A DNA stretch of 64,000 nucleotides. Origin: Basidiobolus meristosporus CBS 931.73. Its lineage: Eukaryota > Basidiobolomycota > Basidiobolomycetes > Basidiobolales > Basidiobolaceae. Each line of letters starts with the position of its first letter. Positions within the stretch are counted from its first letter, which is position 1. The notes below the pieces were generated by a model. That model worked only from the letters and a program-made list of their open reading frames with translations, had not been told where the DNA came from and made no database searches. Both the position numbers and the translations under genes were made by a program. Where the stretch lies: the NCBI GenBank assembly GCA_002104905.1, contig MCFE01000122.1, positions 97,639-161,638 on the forward strand, given 5' to 3'. Of the stretch, positions 21,719 to 31,621 are shown in pieces.

Positions 21719-23779
21719 ATGCTGCCAAAAATTAAAGTAAAGTCATCTGGTTCTCAACCAAACCCCACCGCTGATGGCAACAGAAGAACGGTTGGACAAC
21801 AGCTTGCTTTGACATTCAGTGCAACAAGTGGGGCTACATCCAAAAAAGGCCCTGTGGACAGTGTGCCCATTGAAGGTAATAATGCGGACTCCTCAGGCTC
21901 TCAGTCAAGTAGGCAATTGAGAACCTCTGTGGAGCCACAAGCTGACCGTTATGCTCAGGCAGATGAGAATGTAGCAAACACAGTACCCTCTGTTGAAGAT
22001 CAGCAAGTGGCCATGATAACATCACCACCACCCATATTAGCAAGTATGTTGTCAGCTCATACCAAAGCATTAATGAAGCAATTAGGTGCAGTGGCTGATA
22101 GGATAGATGCAATGGCCCAGAGAAATCAGGAAGTAGTCCAGAAACAGGATGAGCGGATAATATGTGTAGAGCAATCAATATCCCAGGTAGAGAAAGCAGT
22201 ATCTTTGCTGCAAAGAAGGAACTCAAGTAGCTCAATGTCACAGCCAAGAATTGAGCCATTTCCCAATGTAACAACAGAGGAACACCATACAGTCTTCAAA
22301 GCACAACAACAATGCCCCAAGATAAAGCCCACAGAAAAACCTATCATAGCATGGAAAGGAGACAATGTGGTGTTTATACCAAAGCCTAAAAATCAAAAGA
22401 AATTGAAGATCCATGAAGCTGTTGAGTGCAATAATGAAGAGTGGGCTAATATACAAGAGGCCGTCAGAAGTCTAGCACACCATCACCTTAAGGCCAGCAT
22501 ACCATGGGACTATCAGGAGCTCAAGGCCAAGCACAATATGCTTGACTTGTTCCATGAGCATTATCCTGGATTCAAACAGGCAAACAGATTTTGGGCCAGC
22601 ATTGGTATGCTAGGAAAGTATCTGAAGAATAGCAGAAACTATCAAAGGCAGAAGTACAAGGGTGCCATGGCTAAAAACCAGTGGCTTCCTCAAGAGCCCA
22701 TTACAAGCAGGGCCAAAAGCTCCAGACAAGCGTCAAAGAGATGTCAGGCAGCTAGAAGAGTGTCAATGAAAGACAAGCAGGCAGACATGGATGCACCAGC
22801 ACAACATTTATCAAGGAAAAAGCGTAGTACCACTTAAGAAGCGCCCTGTTAAAGTAGCAGTGAAGGACCTGGCAGTGATAAAAACCAGCTGCTTTTACAG
22901 GAGCCCGTCACAACTATGGTTGAGAGGTCAAAACAAGCTGATAAGAAACATCAGGTTGCCAGAAGAGTGCCAGCAAGGGACAAGCAGGCCAAAACAGATG
23001 TGTCAGAGCAGAATTTATCCAGGAGAAAACGTAGTTCTTTACAAGAAGCACTCAGACATAGTAGCAGTGAAAGACCTGGCAGTGATAAAGGAAAAGGTAA
23101 AGGGAAAAATGTCTACCCAAGCCTGAGACAGGGAGGCATGCAAAAAAAACCGCAGATCTTGCCAATTAATGCTGCAAGCCAGGAACAGACTGAATCCCAT
23201 CATAGCCAAGAGTAATTACCAACAAGAAAACAGCTGTTTTCACAAGAGTTGGAAGCGCAGCCAGTTGAGCTACACTCCAGCAAGGTAGATGAGTTTGCTG
23301 AAAAAGGCAATTTGTCTACCACAGCCTCCATTGTTGATAGAGTGGAGATCCCACTGACAGACAAGGCTACAATGTCAAGAGCTCAAAAGACTATCACAAT
23401 GCCTTCAGTGGAGTTTTGGAACATTAATAGGCACACCAAGAGGTTGCAGCACTTCTTCAAGAGTGGTGCTCAAGAAAACACACTGGAATATAGCAAAGAT
23501 TTATTACAAAGGCTGGCAGATGAGGAGCTAGACCTTGCAGTGCTGGCTAAAGACCAGGACATGTGGGAACCAGTGATTGAACAGTGGCATAAAGCCATTG
23601 GGTTCCGGCCAAAGTCTTGGAACCAGAGCATTACAGCAGAAATACTTATTGAGTGGTGGATTTTAATGGAGTTACTTGTTGAGTGTGGGGTTGGGCTTAA
23701 TGTTAGTGTAGGGTATAGAGACTTGTATAGGTCAATACAATTGGCAATTGAGGTGCAACTGAAGTTTCAACGGAAATAA
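21719..23779 (+). pseudogene. second protein of the CACTA-like element: coiled-coil/basic protein, 687 codons with three in-frame stops
   Basis: A single frame runs from ATG 21719 to TAA 23777-23779, with stops only at 22835-22837, 22850-22852 and 23213-23215. The N-terminal part is S/T/Q-rich. Residues ~115-165 look like a coiled coil (KQLGAVADRIDAMAQRNQEV...SISQVEKAVSLLQ). The centre has a conserved block (HHHLKASIPWDYQELKAK, FWASIGMLGKYL) also present in the 2831-3842 relic. The C-terminal third is highly basic with an in-frame 207-bp duplication (SRKKRS / SRRKRS, period 69 codons), followed by a W-rich end (EFWNINRHTKRLQHFF, WEPVIEQWHKAIGF). I recognise no family. By analogy with two-gene CACTA elements it could bind the element ends, but that is inference. 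Confidence 0.75.
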
Positions 23780-24110
23780 ATCAATTTGTACACATGAAAA
23801 GTAAGAGAAACAGTTGAGTCAGGAAGTAAGGAGTGTGAAAAAGAGGCAATAGCCAATCAATTCACACAAACATAGGAGGCGATAGAGTGTCCGGGATCAG
23901 AAAGTGAGCAAATTGGCAGGGAACCAATCAAAAGCCACTTATACATTGTTGTGATGAAAAATTTTGACAAAGTTTTTTGTGAAATCTGGGGTGCAATTAT
24001 TTTTCAACAGTCTCTGGACTGTGTCCTGACAAGATCAGTACCTCTCAGTCATGGGACATTAACTTTGTGATGGCCTTTTGATGGGATCATCTCAATAATT
24101 TTTCATAGGG
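23780..24110. other. ORF2-side non-coding end of the transposon, including the right terminal inverted repeat
   Basis: No gene. The last ~150 bp (GTGAAATCTGGGGTGCA...GATGGGATCATCTCAATAATTTTTCATAGGG) recur at 26761-26900, which marks them as the subterminal end of this family. The final AATTTTTCATAGGG is the inverse of the left terminus. Confidence 0.75.
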
Positions 24111-25808
24111 AGGGGTTTTGAGGATTTACTGCTACTTCTTGCCAAACACATTCTTGGATGCAACTTATCATGAAAGTGGTACAAATGGACAAACATCATG
24201 CAGCTGGCAACATATGTGCTTGAGACAATACTGCTACCAGCATGTGTTAGCAGCTGCATAACATTTGCATCACTAAATGCCACCATTGCAAGGTGTCCGA
24301 CTTGTAAGGAATTCACTTCTACAGGAGAAGACATTATTCACATTCTGAATATTTCCCAGTAATACTCTATCTGCAGAAGCTCATGCAGTCCAGCATATAT
24401 TTCAAGGCTATAAAGTACTGGCTTCAGTGCCAATCAAGCACAAACATTTCTAACATATTGGATGGCAAATATTTCAAACTACCAAGGAGCAAGGGCAATG
24501 TTGAGGATATACATGGCCATACATTTGCTTTGGCACTTGCTGGATTCTCATTAAACAAGTATGCTAACAGCAAAGATAACTGGTTGCTGATTCCTATCAA
24601 GCAGAGTCTGCCACCAATCCTATGGTATCAGAGCAGAAATTGTATGGTAGTCTCACTGTTATCTGGAGCCAAATTCTGTCCAACATGTATTGCTACCTGT
24701 ATCTATTGCTGGATGACTTTTGTAAGCTATCCAGCAGGATGCTAGCAGATGGCTATCAAGTCAAAATACTTATTTTTATCTGCATTGCAGATACCACAGC
24801 CATCAGTGTGACTATTAGCTTTTCCAGGTACAATGGATGGTATTGCTGAATCAAGTGTGAGATTTTGTGGATTTATTCCAAACACACACACATTAGTTTT
24901 ATCTAAGCATCAACACCAAGAGCATCCTCTACTCAAAGAGTAATTGTACAGAAGTTGGTATGCAGTTTTAGTAAAGCAGGCAGGCTACAATTCATTGGCC
25001 AGAATATGAAACTCATTGAAAACTGGAGATGCCTAAGATAGTGGGAGTCAGTAGGAGCAAAAGCTTTCTACTGGAAGGAATACATTTGCTATTTGACAGC
25101 ATCCTAATACTGATGGCCAAGTTGCACATGAATCATTCTGAGCTAAATGAACCCATTAAGATACTGGAAGGATTTGAAAGAATTGGTAAGATACTCCCAA
25201 ATATCTCATACCAAAAGTACCTCTCACAAGCACTAAATAGTTTTTCATACTCATATGGAACAATTCAAAGGCAAGGATTGGATGATCTGGATATGTATTT
25301 ATTCAGGTGGCCTTCTGAAGCAACTTCTACCCAGAGTGCTTTGGAAGCAATAGGAGTCATGTGTTGATAATGTGGTAATATTAATTCAGAAGCAAATCAC
25401 CAATACCAATTTGGTGCATCAACAGCTATTATTTGGGGAATTTTTGATGGGATTTGAGTGGCCCTACCACTAGTATAAAGCTGAGCGCATACATCTCTGC
25501 CATCATTTTATCCATCCTCTACCCCATCTTGCTTGGTGTGCAGCAAACATCAGACCATGCTTCATCTTTGGGGAGTTTGCAATAAAGTGGATGTGTGGGG
25601 AGATAGGAAGTCAAGTCAAATTGCAAAAATACTATATCCCAACCTCTTCAAGAATATCACTTGCAAATCTGTCATTGATGTGATGAGTTGGCACATGGAG
25701 GACAACCAGGAAGAGCAGGAAAATGCTGAGGACAGATGTGCACAATGAGGCACCTATGCCTTTGGTATTAGGAAGCTAAAAAGGCCCAATATGTGGGTAA
25801 ACAACTAA
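24111..25808 (+). pseudogene. tnp2 transposase, downstream part of the split older copy
   Basis: It resumes at GGFEDLLLLLAK right after the inserted element and continues through ALALAGFSLNKYANSKDN, ITISFSRYNGWYC and a C-terminal block (YPNLFKNITCKSVIDVMSWH) to a stop at 25808. The first catalytic-region motif reads LAGFS instead of LDGFS, so the aspartate is lost, and multiple frameshifts are present. With 18332-18617 it forms one gene split by transposon insertion. Confidence 0.8.
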
Positions 25809-26759
25809 GCAAGGCAAAGTAGGATGAAATGTCACAAACAACTAATCCTTATTACATTGACTTAACCAGAATATGCTGAGTTTCCCCTGAGTACAATCCA
25901 ATTTCTGCACCATTCAATATGGAATTTGTACAAACAAGAACCAGAGTGTGCCTACAAGGGGGACTAGAGTCCAGCAGGGAGAAGGAATATATTGGCTAAG
26001 ACAAAAATGTATCTTGTGGATATTCAAGAGGTATGCATGGCAAAGGTGATGGCAGCCAAGCATATGTTTGCTAGAGGTATATGTCACCAGCAATATATTT
26101 GCAAGATCTATATGTTACCAGTAGTACAAGGTATGTGGCAACTTTGCAAGTATCACACTAAAAAGCCATAAAGTTGAGGTGATAGAAGTATGTCAATTGC
26201 AGCAGGTGTGCACATATGTATAGGTTAATAAGCAGGAGGCTGTAGTTTTTTTTGACTTAAGCTATATATGGAGTACCCATGGTAGAAGTGGGTGAGCAAA
26301 TAAGCAGGGGTGATTTTATAGTGGAATATATGAATGGTGTAAGTGGAGGTAGATACATGAAATATCATTTGGTGAACTGGTACAATAATATTATAGAGGA
26401 CTAGCTGTAGGCTGCTGTACAGCCATAATGATGCCAATTGATATCTGTATCAGTGCCATCAAAGCACCATGAAATTGCTTGCCATACAGGGCAATAGCAT
26501 GTACTGGCTGGTTAGGTCTGCTCAAATAAATATAGACCTCATTAAGTTCATCTGAATGCCCTGCAACTAGGTTGTCAAAACACCTTCAACTTTATTACTT
26601 CATTTGGTGATAAAACAGCAATATACCTCATGACCCCACCATTAGATCATAAAGAGGGTCATGAATTCAAGCTGTGGGCATTATAATGGCCTCATGGCAG
26701 GATCCTGACAGCTGCTCTGGATCAGCTCCACCTGTGGAACCAAATTATTTTTCATAGGG
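25809..26759. other. transposase-side non-coding end of the older CACTA-like copy
   Basis: No coding potential seen. It aligns with 6303-7040 and, inverted, with the left flank of the 18621 element. It ends TTGTGGAACCAAATTATTTTTCATAGGG-like at 26759, the inverse of the family terminus, so it is the true outer end of this copy. Confidence 0.7.
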
Positions 26760-26900
26760 GTTTTGGTGAAATCTGAGGTGCAGTGTTTTTCAATGTTTGC
26801 ACATGGTGTCCTGATGGCATCAATACCTCTTGGTCAATGGAACTTGGCTTTGCAATGGCCTTTAGATGGGATCATCACAGTTATTTCTCATAGGAGATCT
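26760..26900. mobile_element. isolated ORF2-side end of the CACTA-like family
   Basis: TTTGGTGAAATCTGAGGTGCAG...GATGGGATCATCACAGTTATTTCTCATAGG repeats the terminal 150 bp of the 18621-24110 element and has its own degenerate TCATAGG end. It abuts the end of the older copy, so it is a leftover of a second insertion or a non-autonomous derivative. Confidence 0.6.
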
Positions 26901-27564
26901 CATATAACCCTTTCAGGTACAGGAGCAGAGTATATTCAATATCTCCAAAATTCTTACAATGGGGGTCAAGCTTACAACTTTTCAAGAATAGTGATTTGGG
27001 ATGATATCTGATCCTCATGCTACATGAAACATATAGGCTATCCTAAACACTCCTCCAAGGCAAGCCTAGCCACTTGTCTACTGAGCCATTATGAGTGATA
27101 AAAGATTAATAGCTGTATTTGGGGTGGAACACCATTGCATATAAGCTGAAGATGCCATCAAAAAACCCAGGGAAAATACACCTTGAAGTTCTGATAAGGT
27201 TAACAGAGGTGCATTACAGTTAGGATGTGTACACTACCATTGAATTGCATATTACATAATAATGGAGGCCAAAAGTAACAACTATTACAAAGCTGGCTGG
27301 GGTGCCCAAGATACGGCTCAAACCAAAATTTAGTTGGTAAATACGATTGTGTGCATTTGGTACAACAAACCATTTCGCTGGGGATTTGATCTACAGGTCA
27401 ATGGCGTAAATCCGCATCGTGTATTGTCAGGAGTAAATAACAATTTGGTTGTACTAGAACTGCAGTAATCAGAACCGGGGATTCATTGTTGTATATTTGG
27501 CTGGGTTACTGTGCTTTGGTAAAGGTTGGATTAAAAGTCCAGTATATTGAGCGCGTTTGCCAAG
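26901..27564. other. transition from transposon DNA to the gene island; no gene seen
   Basis: AT-rich sequence without recognisable repeat or ORF. The transposon signal stops at about 26900 and the first gene of the island ends at 27565. From about 27300 on, CpG-containing words become noticeably more frequent. Confidence 0.5.
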
Positions 27565-28631
27565 CTATTGTACACTTACATGTCTGAACTTCGCCTCATA
27601 ATGCGGGTTATGCTTAGTAGGCTTCTCACCGTACGAGACTAGCGATGCTTCATCTGCGTTCTGTGCGTTGAATATATTTTGCTGTAGATTCGAGGCGATC
27701 AGTTTACGCTTGAGTTGATCGTATAAACCCTGATGCTCAGAACGTCAGTAACCATGTACATCGAAGCTCCCTGCGCTGAAGCGTACTTGCAACTTCTGCA
27801 GTTGATGCAACTTTTCGAGGTATTGTTGGTTGATATCCCAGCTTCTCCTTTTTTCGGATTCTTTTTCGTCTTGTAAGGCTAATACGGAAACGTTGGCCCT
27901 GGCTCTGACTCTGAACAAAAGGGGACGTTGGATCCGGGAAATCCCTACCTAGAATGGCTTTTTGCATCGCTGTTGAAACGGGACGGGATGCGCCCATTAA
28001 TACAGAGTCATGGTAGAAAAAACAACGACTCTCCTACTAGAAATCTCGAGATTCGCGTCATAGGCTACTGCTTGAAGCTTGTTTTCCAAGAGGATGTTTT
28101 GTCTTTCGAAGGATTTCGATATAGCTTCTTGAAAGTATACCTCCTGTGTTGTTTGATAAGTCCAGAATGCAAGCGCCCTGGAACATATCTCAATAACAAC
28201 CTCAGGTCGTAAGCCTGAAAGAATTGACTATCCTCAAAGGAAGCGACACTTCAGCTAGTGGGATTAGTTACCATATGAGTAGGGAAGTACCGATTTATAT
28301 CCTTCCGAAGGGTGTAAATCAATCAAGGCTATATCGTTTCTAATGAAGTAATGTTGAAGGATAAGCATTTCCGTGGTTCAGACCGACTTTCAATGGTTTC
28401 ACTAACTTCTGGACCAGGTCAGTTCGACAGGTCGGGCAAGTTGAAGCAACACTGAATGCTTCGTTTGCACATTCTACACAAAATAGATCTACAGAGCTAG
28501 ATAAGGTATATATCCCCAACACACACTATCGTATGGTAGAGCTTACGAGAGCAGGAGGTAACACACGCTCTACCAACTGAGTAAACACCTCTCCGACACC
28601 TTACATTATTGCAGTGAAGGTCAACATCCAT
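27565..28631 (-). CDS. HEI10: HEI10/CCNB1IP1-like meiotic RING E3 ligase
   Basis: Six exons: 28631-28547, 28488-28407, 28339-28291, 28227-28038, 27878-27787, 27729-27565. They join in frame to 220 residues. The N-terminal half RING has paired cysteines (HCNNVRC, TSCSHLFCVEC, CPTC). Next come the family-specific DLHPSEGYK and LSGLRPEVVIEICSRALAFW blocks, a coiled coil (FERQNILLENKLQ, INQQYLEKLHQLQKLQ) and GLYDQLKRK. Human CCNB1IP1 shows the same order (TACSHIFC, LSPSEEYK, LRPE, SRALAFWTYQ, QYQKLQGLYDSL). The family marks crossover sites on meiotic chromosomes as SUMO/ubiquitin ligases. The protein is shorter than the human one (277), missing the C-terminal tail; CAT|GTAAGT near 27580 could splice to a further exon. 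It is head-to-head with the BUB-like gene. Confidence 0.88.
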
Positions 28632-29155
28632 GATAAGGAGAGTTCAGAACCTCGGTAGGGTATCGTTGAAGCGTGTTCTTTCGTTTCCTGATTGTGGTTT
28701 TCTGTGGCTCGGCTTCTCTTGTAGAATATATAGCGACGGGATGTGGTGGTATGTTGAAGTTTGCATCAGCGAGAATATGACGAAGCATAAATGCTCATCA
28801 AAATAAATGTTTGCATGCTGATAAATTTTCCAATGAATCTTAAATTTATCCACTAAGCCACATGGCCTACCTAAATCGCTCGAAACCATGGAAATCTGGA
28901 AAATCTGGAGTTTATCAACTATTAATAGTAAATTGCCAGGTTTCGTTCGGATCTGCAGAATGATATCATTGGGTGGGCCCATAATGATTTGTTTTGAATT
29001 AAAACATTCGCCTTAACACAACATTGACTCTGAGGGCTCTGTAGTTGTTGAATACCAAACGTCGTACTCTTCAGAACATCCATTGGCATCTACCTAGTAA
29101 GAATACACGTAGTCAACTGTTGAAAGCTGTAGCTTGACTTTGTTGACGTCTGAAC
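28632..29155. promoter_or_regulatory. shared upstream region of HEI10-like and BUB-like genes
   Basis: These 524 bp lie between two divergent start codons (28631 minus, 29156 plus). I see no ORF or repeat. Co-regulation of a meiotic and a spindle-checkpoint gene is possible but inferred from position alone. Confidence 0.45.
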
Positions 29156-31042
29156 ATGGAGAACGAATCGAACTTTCAGGAGTATTACACTCTCTTCCAA
29201 AAAGAACTATCCGAGATAGAAGAGCTGGATGACCCAATAGAGGTGTACCTGCGGTATATTGGCTGGCTATTCGAGAATTACGAAAAGCAGCAACTTCGCA
29301 AGATTCTGCTACCCATTCTGGAGCAGGCGACCGAGCATTTTAAAGAGGATTTACGCTACACTAACGACCCACGCTACTTTAACCTTTGGTTCTTGTACTC
29401 AAAACACATAGCTGATCCAGAAACGGTCTTCAGTCAGCTTCTTCGAATGCAAGTCAGCACCGGCCTGGCCGCTTTTTATGAAGAGTACGCCACCCTGTTG
29501 ACCAAAAAAGAAAGGTTTCTATCGACGCATGTCTCGTAGTATGAATATGTAAGCTGTTTACCAACCACTTTTGCTTGTATTTTTAGAGTCGAGGACGCAG
29601 GTGTTGTGTTCGAACAGGGAATTCTACGGAAAGCCATGCCATTTGCACGGCTAGAGCGTAGATTCAAAGAGTTTCAGAGGACTACTGGATATCAGAGCAC
29701 TCAAAAATCCAAGCGGGAGGAAAAATTAGCAGCGGACCTGGACTTGTTTTATTCCCAAAATGAGGAACTCTGCTTTGAGGAAATGCGGGCTAAATTATCA
29801 AAGTACAAGAGCTCTACCAGCACCGCGAAGTCTTCAAGGCCCTCTGAACGCTTTCTGAACTCGAAATCTGCGGAGGCTGCAGGCCAAAAAATTCAGCGTA
29901 AGCTCTATCTTCAAACAGACTATGGTAGCCACCTCTAACACAACCACCACCTTCATATAGCCGAAAAGGCTTTCAACGAGTCGAGCACGAAGAAGAAAAG
30001 CGTTCCTTCGCCCACAATCAACACAAAAGCAGCTCTGGCCGATATATTGGAGATTTTCAATCAGCCTCTAAAGTGTGAGCAGTTCGATAGTGATGATGAT
30101 GCCTATGATGATGATGAGTACTCCCCGATCCAGCTGGCAACTGAGAAGAAATCCGAAGTCTCGAACTACGCTCAAAATCGCCCACTCTATGACGAAAATC
30201 GCCACCCTTCGTACTCGGACGAAAATAACAACAAAGGAAACCCATCCTCTCGAGTGCCATTTGCCCCCAAGGTTCATGCGGACGAAAAGCCTGCTGCACA
30301 ACCAAAGAAGAGCTTTAGTGTATTCCAAGATTCCTACGAAATGCCACTGGGCGACTCACTACAGCAGAATCTGAACCATAGCTATTCTGAGAAACCCGTG
30401 TCGAATTCCAAGCAATTCGATCTGTTCAGAAGCCGAAAATCCCTACCAAACCTTCAAGGAAATCGAACCCCTCTCAGGGGCGAAGACTCGCCAACGGAAG
30501 CATGCCGAGATACTCCTCATGGGTCGGCAGATAGGTTCACATACTCTCAACAAGAAAATGAGCAAATTGCCAAACTGCCAGAAAAGGCATTCATGGTGTA
30601 TCAAGATGAAAACTCCAACCCCGGCTCCAAGAAGGTCGGACGAGCGTTTGATGTTTTCTGCGATGACAATTACACCGAACCCAACCCAAAGGGAGAGGCC
30701 AAGCCATTCTCCATGCTAAATAACCCGCGACCCAAACCTGCCCAAGAGCATTCTCTGTTTTCTGTACATAAACCGTCTTTATCCAGCCAGCAAAAAACCC
30801 CGCAACACCCTGGGCGTAGCTCCAGCGATGAATTTGAAGGATTCGATAGCCGAGATCAACGAAGACAATTCTACATTAATAATCCCCCAGGCAGCAGCCT
30901 ACTGAACAAATTCGCGAATTTCTTGAGCGATGGAAGCGATGGGGAAAACGAATCTCGAGGTATGTCTACGCGATAAATTGGCAAAAAGAATGTAGCTAAC
31001 GTGCGGCGCTTTGCACCTGTAGAGAGTATCTATCGGCAGTGA
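29156..31042 (+). CDS. BUB1/MAD3-family spindle-checkpoint protein without kinase domain
   Basis: Exons 29156-29514, 29587-29897, 29961-30959 and 31023-31042 join to 562 residues; without the last splice it ends at 30976. Residues ~1-155 form the BUB1-MAD3 TPR domain (DDPIEVYLRYIGWLFENY, RYFNLWFLYSKH, then GILRKAMPFARLERRFKEF). A GLEBS-like site for BUB3 follows (ADILEIFNQPL, FNQPL at 256). Three repeats match the ABBA consensus Fx[ILV][FY]x[DE]: FSVFQD (342), FMVYQD (434), FDVFCD (453). The acidic and disordered C-half ends without a kinase. No KEN box is visible; DEN occurs several times. The family binds kinetochores and CDC20-APC/C to delay anaphase. A MAD3/BUBR1-like role is likely, but the missing KEN is odd. 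Confidence 0.88.
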
Positions 31043-31621
31043 GGGAGAATACGACGTATCCTTTATATATTTTCCGATAATCTACAGCATAGAACTTTTG
31101 TTGAAATTTGGTCGAGCTGGTCCCTAAGAGGCCATACAAAGTACAACAGCACAGTAATCCAGAGTATTTGTATTAAATAACCATCTTCCTTATGGCCGTC
31201 AACTATGCTAGCCTTCATTGCTTGACTTTGGACTTTGTGGAAGGTGAAGGTTGGATAGTGTAGATTTTATTAGGATGTATTATGAATTGTACACTTCAAC
31301 TTTAAAATGAACGATCCAAGTCTAGCCTGACCTCAAGATTTCTTGAAGCTGCAGCATGATTTGTGTTCCCGGGTGCATGGCTGTATTGTGGGGATCGGCT
31401 TCGCTTCCATTTGTCGAAGGAAACTCGAGCCGCGGTGCTGTCCACCGACGGTAGATCTAGTGAGTTACGCGGCCTGCGGCCATGCTGGGCAACCTGAGAC
31501 TACAGCATTAGCGGAAATAGAAAGGAGTGATAGAGATTGTTTGAGTCAATGGATCGAAATCACAATATACATATTGATCAGCTTCTTCCGTTCACCACCT
31601 CGCCCATCCCATCACTTTGAT
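31043..31621. other. convergent 3' region between the BUB-like and LMBR1-domain genes
   Basis: 579 bp with no convincing gene. Overlapping short frames on both strands near 31340-31620 are not supported by homology and overlap the LMBR1-gene 3' end. Confidence 0.5.

Larger units (their letters stand above)
18618..24113. mobile_element. near-complete CACTA-like (tnp2) DNA transposon with 3-bp target duplication
   Basis: The element proper is 18621-24110 (5490 bp). It starts CCCTATGAAAAATAATT and ends AATAATTTTTCATAGGG, imperfect inverted termini. AGG is present on both sides (18618-18620 and 24111-24113). Removing the element and one AGG restores an uninterrupted transposase stretch (cagtaat-AGG-ggttttgagg) of exactly the length seen in the intact paralog (cagtaatgggggctttgagg). 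It contains two divergent genes: transposase (minus) and ORF2 (plus). A 3-bp duplication fits CACTA-type transposition; the CCCTATG terminus differs from the usual CACTA. Confidence 0.88.

Noticed and set aside
28540-28620. tRNA A-box-like sequence (CTCAGTTGGTAGAGCG on the minus strand)
   Set aside because: No matching B box (GGTTCGAATCC) or acceptor stem nearby, and the bases are explained as coding in exon 1 of the HEI10-like gene.
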